DNA of 14,389 bases from UBA1672 sp023140905 (GTDB taxonomy: Bacteria > Pseudomonadota > Alphaproteobacteria > Micavibrionales > Micavibrionaceae), in the NCBI GenBank assembly GCA_030636745.1, contig DAOVWH010000040.1, positions 1-14,389 of the forward strand, read 5' to 3'. Below, piece after piece: positions 7,103-13,635 of the stretch; the first letter of the stretch is position 1, and each line of letters starts with the position of its first letter. Made by a program: the position numbers and the translations under genes. Under the pieces are notes generated by a model. It worked only from the letters and a program-made list of their open reading frames with translations, searched no databases and was not told where the DNA came from.

Positions 7103-7150
7103 AAAAAACCTGTTTTCCATGAAATAATTATGGGTAACCTTGGTTTTTTT
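7103..7150 (+). terminator. Candidate intrinsic terminator after rseP
   Basis: AAAAAACC (7103-7110) can pair with GGTTTTTT (7142-7149). A nested CCAT...ATGG stem (7117-7120 with 7130-7133) lies inside, and the descending arm ends in a run of seven Ts (7144-7150). AACC-TT-GGTT (7137-7146) is a competing smaller hairpin running into the same T-run. The stems are AT-rich, so efficiency is uncertain. It sits 20 bases after the rseP stop at the start of the longest gap in the window, a sensible place for at least partial termination before bamA. Confidence 0.35.
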
Positions 7151-7159
7151 ATGTATTCA

Positions 7160-7178
7160 AACTATCGCTATGATAGTT
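7160..7178 (+). promoter_or_regulatory. Hairpin in the bamA leader
   Basis: AACTATC (7160-7166) and GATAGTT (7172-7178) form a perfect 7-bp inverted repeat around GCTAT. It lies about 90 bases upstream of the bamA start and just after the candidate terminator. It may be an operator dyad or an RNA hairpin. TGATACTAT (7183-7191) beside it resembles an extended -10 element, but no -35 at proper spacing is visible. Confidence 0.4.
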
Positions 7179-7239
7179 GCTCTGATACTATTACCGAGGA
7201 ATCATTGTGCTTTAGGGCCTCTGGATTTTTGTTTAGTTC

Positions 7240-7251
7240 GTTCACGTGAAC
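7240..7251 (+). promoter_or_regulatory. 12-bp perfect palindrome just upstream of bamA
   Basis: GTTCACGTGAAC is a perfect 12-base palindrome ending 13 bases before the bamA ATG. Such a dyad could be a binding site for a dimeric regulator. It has no loop, so it is a poor RNA hairpin. It also lies where a Shine-Dalgarno would be expected, and none is present. Function is inferred only. Confidence 0.4.
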
Positions 7252-7264
7252 AGATGAGTATAGT

Positions 7265-9565
7265 ATGACTATGACCGTTTTTTCTTTCTCCAAATTTAAA
7301 ACTATTGCTTTTTGCCTTGCTGCAAGTACCGTACTGATTTTGTCAAATACCGGCACAGCGTGGTCTTCATCCCAAACAGTCAAGCGTATTGAGATAAACG
7401 GTGCGCAACGGATTGAAGAACCTACGATTATTTTATATACAGACTTGAAGGTTGGCGATAAAATTAACAGCTCCATTGCTGATAAAGCGCTGAAGAATTT
7501 ATATGCTACAGGCTTGTTCGCTGATGTGAATGTTGAGAATAAAAACGGAGTCGTAACTGTTAATGTCATTGAAAATCCGGTGATTAACAAAATCGCTTTT
7601 GAAGGTAACAAAAAGATTCAGGACTCCGAGTTGCTTTCCGAAATTCAAATGAGGCCTCGTCGGGTTTTTACACGGACAAGCGTGCAATCAGACGTTACCC
7701 GCCTTAATCAGCTTTATCGCCGTCAGGGTCGTTTCTCCGTTTCTATCCAACCTAAAATCATCCGTCTGGATCAAAATCGGGTTAATCTCGTATTTGAAAT
7801 TCAGGAAGGCGAGGTAACAAAAGTAAAATCTATTCGCTTCGTTGGAAATACAGTGTACGGCGATAGTAAATTGCTTAGCATTATCAGCACAAAAGAAAAA
7901 GCATGGTATCGGTTTGTATCTAATAGTGATCGCTATGATCCTGATCGCTTGTCCTATGACCGTGAGCTTTTGAGAGATTATTACCTCAAACAAGGTTATG
8001 CCGATTTTCAAATCATCTCTGCTGTAGCTGAACTGGCTAACAATAAAAATGATTTCTTCCTTACCTTTACTGTAGAAGAGGGGACACGCTACAAAGTCGC
8101 TGAAACCAACATCCAGTCAAATATACGTGATTTTGATGCTACTGTACTCAATCATAATATTTCTCTGAAAAATGGAGATTGGTATAATGCCGAGACAATC
8201 AGAAATATTGTGGAAAAAATGACTAATGAGCTTGGTGATTTGCAATATGCCTTCGTTAATATTCGACCGGATATTCAGAAAAACCGGAAAAACGAAACTG
8301 TTGATATAACGTTTTACATTAGTGAAACCCCTCGCGTTTTTGTTGAACGCATTAATGTGAATGGAAATTTACGCACGTTAGATAAAGTAGTTCGCCGTGA
8401 AATGGAATTAGTTGAGAGTGATCCGTTCAACCGTTCAAAAATCGCAAAATCAGAACGCAATATTAAAAATCTGGATTTCTTTGAGAAAACAAGCGTTGAT
8501 GTATCGCAAGGATCAGCACCGGATAGAACGGTTATTGATATTGATGTAGAAGAAAAATCAACCGGAGACTTATCTATCGGTGCCGGTTTCTCAACAACTG
8601 ACGGACCTTTAGCCGATTTCAGTATCAGAGAACGTAACCTCTTGGGCAAAGGCCAGGACCTTAAACTTGGTGCTGTAATTGCCGGGGAGAAAACACAATT
8701 CGATCTATCCTTTACAGAACCATACTTTCTGGATCGTGATTTATCTGCCGGAATAGACCTCTATCATATGACAACAGATTATCAGGATGAAAGTTCCTAT
8801 GATCAGAAACGAACAGGGAGTGCTCTGCACATGGGCTATCCACTCTCTGAAAATTGGCGGCAAATATTGAGTTACAAACTCCTGAACAACAAAATCACTG
8901 GTGTTAGCGACAATGCTTCGCGCTATATTAGAGAACAAGAAGGGGAAAGAGCCACATCTGCAGTTGCACAACGCCTTGTTTATGACACACGTGATAGTTC
9001 TCTTATGACAACAAGCGGTATGACGTACTGGCTAGAAACAGAAATTGCAGGCTTGGGTGGAGATGCAAAATATGTTTCAGCAGAAACCGGGGTATCTTAT
9101 TATCACCCAATCGCAGATCAATGGATTTTAAACGTGTTAGCTGAAACAGGAACAATATCTGCTTATGGTAATTCTGATGTTGAAATCAATGAACGTTTCT
9201 TCCTTGGTGGTTCAAATCTTCGCGGTTTTGAGACAGCGGGTGCAGGTCCACGTGATATATCAACAAAAGATTCTCTGGGAGGAAATACCTTCTATCGCGG
9301 TAGTGCTCAAATGTCGTTTCCTGTAGGCTTGCCTAAGGAAATGGGCGTTCGAGGTCATGCCTTCACAGACGTTGGTTCTTTGTTTAATCTTGATGAAAGC
9401 GGATCTAATCTCGTAGATGAAAATTCTTTGCGCGCTGCTGCCGGTTTAGGAATATCATGGAGATCTCCTTTAGGACCGATCAATTTAGACTTTTCCATAC
9501 CTTATATTAAAGAAGATTATGACGAGGAAGAGCATTTCAGATTTGATTTTGGAACCCGCTTCTAA
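7265..9565 (+). CDS. bamA: Outer-membrane protein assembly factor BamA (Omp85)
   Basis: BamA is the outer-membrane barrel that folds and inserts other beta-barrel proteins. The 766-residue precursor has a signal peptide (basic start, hydrophobic 12-27, likely cleavage near TAWS, 31-36). Five POTRA domains follow: about 38-105, 106-184, 185-274, 275-355 and 356-430. GLFADVNV (83-90) and FEGNKKIQDSEL (112-123) are typical POTRA segments. The barrel spans about 435-766. Its family marker LRGF (652-655) matches the VRGF/Y motif on loop 6, and the chain ends in a C-terminal Phe (FDFGTRF), the outer-membrane insertion signal. It is somewhat shorter than E. coli BamA (810), mainly in the barrel loops by inference. 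ATG 7265 has no clear Shine-Dalgarno; ATG 7271 would also work and removes two residues. Between rseP and skp, this is the canonical position. Confidence 0.97.
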   Translation: MTMTVFSFSKFKTIAFCLAASTVLILSNTGTAWSSSQTVKRIEINGAQRIEEPTIILYTDLKVGDKINSSIADKALKNLYATGLFADVNVENKNGVVTVNVIENPVINKIAFEGNKKIQDSELLSEIQMRPRRVFTRTSVQSDVTRLNQLYRRQGRFSVSIQPKIIRLDQNRVNLVFEIQEGEVTKVKSIRFVGNTVYGDSKLLSIISTKEKAWYRFVSNSDRYDPDRLSYDRELLRDYYLKQGYADFQIISAVAELANNKNDFFLTFTVEEGTRYKVAETNIQSNIRDFDATVLNHNISLKNGDWYNAETIRNIVEKMTNELGDLQYAFVNIRPDIQKNRKNETVDITFYISETPRVFVERINVNGNLRTLDKVVRREMELVESDPFNRSKIAKSERNIKNLDFFEKTSVDVSQGSAPDRTVIDIDVEEKSTGDLSIGAGFSTTDGPLADFSIRERNLLGKGQDLKLGAVIAGEKTQFDLSFTEPYFLDRDLSAGIDLYHMTTDYQDESSYDQKRTGSALHMGYPLSENWRQILSYKLLNNKITGVSDNASRYIREQEGERATSAVAQRLVYDTRDSSLMTTSGMTYWLETEIAGLGGDAKYVSAETGVSYYHPIADQWILNVLAETGTISAYGNSDVEINERFFLGGSNLRGFETAGAGPRDISTKDSLGGNTFYRGSAQMSFPVGLPKEMGVRGHAFTDVGSLFNLDESGSNLVDENSLRAAAGLGISWRSPLGPINLDFSIPYIKEDYDEEEHFRFDFGTRF

Positions 9566-9614
9566 TACAAATAAGTTAATCTTATAGCAAAAATATAAAA
9601 ATTAAGGATATAAA

Positions 9615-10172
9615 ATGATCATTCGTAATGTACGAAGGCTCTATCTTCTAACTCTGTCCCTTATCTTTACAGTGATATTCTTTTCAGAAGTATATGCACA
9701 GCCCGCTTATGCAGAAACAAAAATTGCCGTGGTTGATGTAGAAATGATTTTAGCATCCTCCGACGCCGCAAAATCTATTAAAAAACAAGTTGATGAAAAA
9801 CGGGCAAAGTTTCTTGAGAACGTCAAGAAAGAAGAAGATAAGCTGCGCACAGAACAAAAAGCTATTGAGGAAAAACGGGCAGAGCTGTCTAAAGAAGAAT
9901 TAATAAAAAAAGCACAGGAATTTGAAGGCCGCCGCATAGCAGCCCGTAAAAAACTACAGGACAAAAAGGCTAAATTAGATGAAGGTTTTTCCAAAGCAAT
10001 GAATAAACTCACAGAGACAATTACTGAAGTTTGTCAGGAAATAGCCGATGAGAAAGAGTTTGATTTGATTATCACCCGTCAGAACATTATTGTTGGAAAT
10101 AATTCGTTAGACATAACACCAGAAATTATGTCTCGGATGAACAAAAAACTTCCGTCTTTATCTTTGAAATAA
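9615..10172 (+). CDS. skp: Periplasmic chaperone Skp/OmpH family
   Basis: Skp is a trimeric, jellyfish-shaped periplasmic chaperone that holds unfolded outer-membrane proteins on their way to BamA. The 185-residue precursor has a signal peptide (RNVRRLY, then a hydrophobic stretch 10-23) with possible cleavage after VYA (28) or AYA (33). A beta strand KIAVVDVEMIL (36-46) follows, then long charged helices from about 50 to 145 rich in Lys, Glu and Arg that form the tentacles. It ends with the returning strands EFDLIITRQNIIVGNNSLDIT (148-168), typical of the family. AAGGA (9604-9608) precedes ATG 9615 with six-base spacing. Family members vary greatly in sequence, so recognition rests on architecture plus position directly after bamA and before lpxD. 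Confidence 0.92.
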   Translation: MIIRNVRRLYLLTLSLIFTVIFFSEVYAQPAYAETKIAVVDVEMILASSDAAKSIKKQVDEKRAKFLENVKKEEDKLRTEQKAIEEKRAELSKEELIKKAQEFEGRRIAARKKLQDKKAKLDEGFSKAMNKLTETITEVCQEIADEKEFDLIITRQNIIVGNNSLDITPEIMSRMNKKLPSLSLK

Positions 10173-10215
10173 TAAGTAATAATAATAAACAAAGACAAAA
10201 ACTGGGAAAGTGATT

Positions 10216-11241
10216 ATGGCTGATACACGTTTCTTTACAAAATCAAAAAGCTTTACCGTTGGTGCTTTAGCTGAAATGCTTGGCTACACTGTTTCTGATG
10301 GTACTGATACGTCGTTAGTTATAGAAGATGTAGCACCTCTTAAGAATGCTCAACCTAACCACCTGAGTTTTCTGGATAATATTAAATATAAAGAAGATTT
10401 TATAAACACAAAGGCTGGGGTTTGTCTGGTTTCACAGAAAATGGCTATATTGGCTCCCGAAAATCTAATTTGCCTTGTGACCCCTACGCCTTATAAAGCT
10501 TATGCATTAGCTGCACAGGCTTTTTATCCTGAAGTTAAACCTGAAAACAACATTTCATCATTCGCATCAATTGATAACTCCGCAAAAATCGGTGATGGTG
10601 CATCAATTGCCCCACATGTACATATTGAAGCAAACGTGAAAATCGGTAAAAACATCTGGATAGAAGCAGGGGCAGTTATTCAGGATGGTGTTACGATTGG
10701 CGATAATTGTCGCATAGGTGCACAAACCAGTGTTTCTCATGCTCTGATAGGTGATTATGTACGTCTCTATCCCGGTGTACGTGTCGGGCAAGATGGTTTT
10801 GGTTTTGCTATTGATCCAAACGGACATGTTAAAGTTCCACAATTAGGGCGCGTTATTATTGAAGACCATGTCGAAATCGGTGCTAATACAACAATTGACC
10901 GCGGCTCTGGTCCTGATACAATTATTGGACAAGGGACCTGGATTGATAATCTCGTGCAAATTGGACATAACGTTGTAATTGGCAAAGGCTGCGTTATTGT
11001 CTCACAAGTTGGGATTTCAGGCTCTTGTGTTATCGGTGATTTTGTCGCTATTGGCGGCCAAGCCGGTATTGCTGGACATTTGCATATAGGAGCAGGCGCA
11101 AAGATTGGAGCTCAATCAGGCGTTATAAACGATTTAGAAGGCGAACAAGAATATATTGGATCTCCGGCTTTTCCAAAAACACAATATTTTCGACAAATTG
11201 CTGCTCTAAATCGCTTGATAAAAAAAAGAAAAAGAGATTAA
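10216..11241 (+). CDS. lpxD: UDP-3-O-(3-hydroxyacyl)glucosamine N-acyltransferase
   Basis: LpxD adds the second 3-hydroxyacyl chain, at the 2-amino group, from acyl-ACP in lipid A synthesis; it acts as a cytoplasmic homotrimer. The 341-residue protein has the N-terminal uridine-binding domain (about 1-105, with NHLSFLDNIKY at 48-58). A left-handed beta-helix of hexapeptide repeats follows (about 112-300), and a C-terminal helix ends in Lys/Arg residues (325-341). The catalytic His is H251 in LVQIGHNVVIG, matching E. coli H239. GQDGFGFA (191-198) and ANTTIDRGS (223-231) are also family blocks. ATG 10216 is chosen because GGGA (10204-10207) is eight bases upstream; GTG 10210 would add two residues and overlap the ribosome-binding site. 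It lies 43 bases after skp and 39 before fabZ. Confidence 0.97.
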   Translation: MADTRFFTKSKSFTVGALAEMLGYTVSDGTDTSLVIEDVAPLKNAQPNHLSFLDNIKYKEDFINTKAGVCLVSQKMAILAPENLICLVTPTPYKAYALAAQAFYPEVKPENNISSFASIDNSAKIGDGASIAPHVHIEANVKIGKNIWIEAGAVIQDGVTIGDNCRIGAQTSVSHALIGDYVRLYPGVRVGQDGFGFAIDPNGHVKVPQLGRVIIEDHVEIGANTTIDRGSGPDTIIGQGTWIDNLVQIGHNVVIGKGCVIVSQVGISGSCVIGDFVAIGGQAGIAGHLHIGAGAKIGAQSGVINDLEGEQEYIGSPAFPKTQYFRQIAALNRLIKKRKRD

Positions 11242-11280
11242 CTTGTTTATGACTCTTGAAATATTTGAGGATACAAGAAT

Positions 11281-11751
11281 ATGAGTGAAGATAATAAGCG
11301 TCTTATCGATATTCAAAATATAATGGAAATGATTCCGCACCGTTACCCTGTTTTACTGATTGACCGTATCATTGAAATAGACCGGGGGAAACATGCTACG
11401 AGCGTCAAAAATGTTACAATGAATGAACCTCAGTTCATGGGACACTTTCCCGGATATCCGGTTATGCCCGGCGTTTTAATCATAGAGTCTATGGCGCAAA
11501 CAGCGGCACTTGTTGTCGTAGATTTTCTGGGAGAAAAAGCAAAAGGCAAAGTTGTTTATTTTATGACAATTGATAATGCCCGCTTTAGAAGACCGGTGAC
11601 CCCCGGAGATACTATGCATATCCATGTTGAAAAAATCCAATCCCGCGGCCCTGTGTGGAAGTTCAAAGGAACCGCGACTGTTGATGGAAAAGTATGTGCA
11701 GAAGCAACTTATAGCGCCATGATAACTGAAACAGACTCTAATGCGGCATAA
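11281..11751 (+). CDS. fabZ: 3-hydroxyacyl-ACP dehydratase FabZ
   Basis: FabZ dehydrates 3-hydroxyacyl-ACP to trans-2-enoyl-ACP in fatty-acid elongation. It competes with LpxA and LpxD for 3-hydroxyacyl-ACP, which explains its place in the lipid A cluster. The 156-residue hot-dog-fold protein shows IPHRYPVLLIDRI (18-30) and GHFPGYPVMPGVLIIESMAQ (54-73). The catalytic pair is His55 and Glu69 (E. coli H54 and E68). The late block FRRPVTPGDTM (102-112) is also present. GAGGA (11267-11271) lies nine bases before ATG 11281. It ends at TAA 11749-11751 and is followed by a 169-base gap before lpxA, long for this cluster. Confidence 0.98.
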   Translation: MSEDNKRLIDIQNIMEMIPHRYPVLLIDRIIEIDRGKHATSVKNVTMNEPQFMGHFPGYPVMPGVLIIESMAQTAALVVVDFLGEKAKGKVVYFMTIDNARFRRPVTPGDTMHIHVEKIQSRGPVWKFKGTATVDGKVCAEATYSAMITETDSNAA

Positions 11752-11834
11752 ACAAATTTTCTACCTTATCCATGCTAAAAATATCTGAAATATTTAAAAA
11801 ATCTCTATGATACGTTTCGTTACAAAGTGTGACT

Positions 11835-11843
11835 TGTTATAAG
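11835..11843 (+). promoter_or_regulatory. Candidate extended -10 promoter for lpxA-lpxI-lpxB
   Basis: TGTTATAAG matches the extended -10 pattern TGnTATAAT at all but the last base. A weak -35 (TTTCGT, 11815-11820) lies 17 bases upstream of TATAAG. An imperfect dyad, ACAAAGT/ACTTGT (11822-11828 and 11832-11837), overlaps the spacer and could be an operator. Transcription would start near 11850, leaving a leader of about 70 bases that contains a 10-base palindrome, AAGATATCTT (11884-11893). The gap 11752-11920 holds no gene. Promoter function is inferred from shape only. Confidence 0.4.
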
Positions 11844-11920
11844 ACACTGCTAGGTTAGACTCATGCGGATAAAATACATACATAAGATATCTTTGAACTT
11901 TTAATAACAAACAAAAAACA

Positions 11921-12715
11921 ATGTCACAAAACATACACCCTACAGCTATTATTGAAGAAGGTGCTCAAATTGCAGATACAGTCAAGATCGGCCCGTATTG
12001 TTGCATCGGAGCTGAAGTTACGATTGAAGAGGACGTTATCTTACGCTCTCATGTTCATGTTGAAGGATTAACCACGATTGGCGAAAACACAACGGTTTTT
12101 CCTTTTGCATCACTAGGAACACCCCCGCAAGACTTAAAGTATGGTGGCGAAAAATCGTCTTTGATTATCGGAAAAAATAATGCAATCCGCGAGCATGTTA
12201 CTATGAACCCCGGTACAAAAAACGGGTCCATGAAAACATTGGTTGGAAATAATTGTCTGTTTATGATGGCCTCTCATGTCGCACATGATTGTGTGATCGG
12301 AGATAATGTTGTTATGGCTAATAATGCGACACTGGCAGGGCATGTCCATGTTGGAAATTATGCTGTACTTGGCGGTCTGTCAGCTGTGCACCAATTTGTA
12401 CGCATCGGCGAACACGCTATTATCGGTGGCATGTCCGGTGTAGAAAATGACGTTATCCCATATGGTCGCGTTAAAGGTGAGCGCGCTTTTCTGGCCGGAC
12501 TTAACCTGATTGGGCTGGAACGCAGAGGATTTACAAGACCGCAAATTCGTAAGCTCCAACGTGCTTTCAACCAATTATTTGGAGGTGAAGGAACCTTGGA
12601 AGAACGCCTCGAAAGTGTTTCAGAAGGATTCTCGGGTGATGCGCTTATAACATCCATTATTACTTTTGCCCGCGGAAAAACAAAGTTCCCATTATGTCAA
12701 CCACGCAAGAAATAG
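11921..12715 (+). CDS. lpxA: Acyl-ACP--UDP-N-acetylglucosamine O-acyltransferase
   Basis: LpxA transfers a 3-hydroxyacyl chain to the 3-OH of UDP-GlcNAc, the first step of lipid A synthesis; it is a cytoplasmic homotrimer. The 264-residue protein (E. coli 262) has an N-terminal hexapeptide-repeat beta-helix (1-180) and a C-terminal helical domain (195-255). Catalytic His122 sits in SHVAHDC (E. coli H125). Lys73 (DLKYGGE), His141 (AGHVHVG), His157 (AVHQF) and Arg201/Arg202 (GLERRGF) match E. coli K76, H144, H160 and R204/R205. Gly170 (IIGG) equals E. coli G173, the hydrocarbon-ruler residue, which suggests a long (C14-type) acyl donor rather than C10 (inference). E. coli E200 is Ile here. ATG 11921 follows an A-rich leader with no Shine-Dalgarno. 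The 3' end overlaps lpxI by 22 bases. Confidence 0.97.
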   Translation: MSQNIHPTAIIEEGAQIADTVKIGPYCCIGAEVTIEEDVILRSHVHVEGLTTIGENTTVFPFASLGTPPQDLKYGGEKSSLIIGKNNAIREHVTMNPGTKNGSMKTLVGNNCLFMMASHVAHDCVIGDNVVMANNATLAGHVHVGNYAVLGGLSAVHQFVRIGEHAIIGGMSGVENDVIPYGRVKGERAFLAGLNLIGLERRGFTRPQIRKLQRAFNQLFGGEGTLEERLESVSEGFSGDALITSIITFARGKTKFPLCQPRKK

Positions 12716-13560
12716 ATTCTATTAATAAATTAGGAATTATTGCCGGAGGAGGAAATCTTCCAGCATATTTGCTCTCTGTATGTAAAGAAAAAGGAATAAC
12801 AGCTTACATTGTAGCCCTTAAAGATCAATGCAGCACAGAGCTTATTGAGGACCATCCGGAAAAACAGACTTTATGGACAGAGTTAGGCACTGCCGGAAAA
12901 ATTATTGATTACTTCCATGATAATAATGTCACCGATCTTGTTTTAATTGGAAGCGTTAAACGCCCGACATTCTCGCAATTGAAACTAGATGTTAAAGGAA
13001 TGCAGATCATTTCACAAATTGGTCTTAACGCCATGGGCGATAATGGTTTACTTAAAGCTGTTAGAAAGATATTGGAGAAAGAAGGCTTTGCTGTACGTGC
13101 CCTGCAAGATTTTTGTGATGAGCTTCTTATGCCGCACGGGACATTAGGAAAGTTTGCTCCAGAAAAAAGCGATAAAGCTAATATTAATTTAGGTATACGT
13201 ACGTCTCAGAAAATCGGAGCAATGGATATCGGGCAATCCGTCATTGTACAAGATAGTTCGGTCATTGGTGTTGAAGATATTGAAGGCACAGATGCTCTTA
13301 TCAAGCAATGTGCTTCTTTGCTAAAACCAGATATTGATGGAGGTATTTTGATTAAAACATGCAAACCTCAACAAGACATGGCTCTGGATTTACCAACAAT
13401 CGGAGTTGATACAATTCAAAATGCCTATAATGCCGGTATCAAAGGAATTGTTCTCCACGCAGGCCATACTTTTCTGGTTGATCCGAAAAATATTGCAGAA
13501 TATGCAAATAAATATAAGATGTTTATCATTGGAATAGATATTCCTATCACTTCGGAATAA
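12694..13560 (+). CDS. lpxI: UDP-2,3-diacylglucosamine pyrophosphatase LpxI (DUF1009)
   Basis: LpxI hydrolyses UDP-2,3-diacylglucosamine to 2,3-diacylglucosamine 1-phosphate (lipid X) and UMP. It is the alphaproteobacterial alternative to LpxH and was characterised in Caulobacter. The 288-residue protein has an N-terminal domain opening with LGIIAGGGNLP (13-23) and containing TELGTAGKIIDYF (62-74) and GSVKRPTFSQLK (86-97). Its C-terminal domain carries ILIKTCKPQQDMALDLPTIG (218-237) and GIVLHAGHTFLVD (251-263). Asp228 in this block is the likely counterpart of Caulobacter catalytic Asp225. No LpxH-type metallophosphoesterase is present. ATG 12694 lies within the end of lpxA (22-base overlap), with only a weak AAAG upstream, so coupling to lpxA translation is likely. 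Position between lpxA and lpxB supports the call strongly. Confidence 0.95.
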   Translation: MSTTQEIDSINKLGIIAGGGNLPAYLLSVCKEKGITAYIVALKDQCSTELIEDHPEKQTLWTELGTAGKIIDYFHDNNVTDLVLIGSVKRPTFSQLKLDVKGMQIISQIGLNAMGDNGLLKAVRKILEKEGFAVRALQDFCDELLMPHGTLGKFAPEKSDKANINLGIRTSQKIGAMDIGQSVIVQDSSVIGVEDIEGTDALIKQCASLLKPDIDGGILIKTCKPQQDMALDLPTIGVDTIQNAYNAGIKGIVLHAGHTFLVDPKNIAEYANKYKMFIIGIDIPITSE

Positions 13561-13565
13561 ATCAT

Positions 13566-13595
13566 GAGAAAGCATTTTGATGAAAATATTTTCTC
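13566..13595 (+). other. Long hairpin between lpxI and lpxB
   Basis: GAGAAAGCATTTT (13566-13578) pairs with AAAATATTTTCTC (13583-13595) around a GATG loop. Of 13 positions, 11 are Watson-Crick, one is G.T and one is a C/A mismatch. It starts six bases after the lpxI stop. No T-run follows (TTATTAAATG), so it is not a standard intrinsic terminator. It may be an RNA-stabilising or processing element, or set the LpxI:LpxB ratio. Confidence 0.55.
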
Positions 13596-13635
13596 TTATT
13601 AAATGTTATTAAAAAAATGATTAGGCTTCAGGATT

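Noticed and set aside
7168..7611. Minus-strand open frame of 147 codons covering the bamA leader and signal-peptide region
   Set aside because: Most of it is antisense to BamA signal peptide and POTRA1. No upstream ribosome-binding site or recognisable motif was seen, though the part in the gap could not be fully excluded.
8314..8649. Minus-strand open frame of 111 codons within bamA
   Set aside because: A shadow frame opposite POTRA5 and the barrel start, with no supporting features.
11779..11800. AAATAT/ATATTT inverted repeat after fabZ considered as a terminator
   Set aside because: The stem is all A-T and is followed by As rather than Ts on the plus strand; there is no converging gene on the minus strand that would need it.
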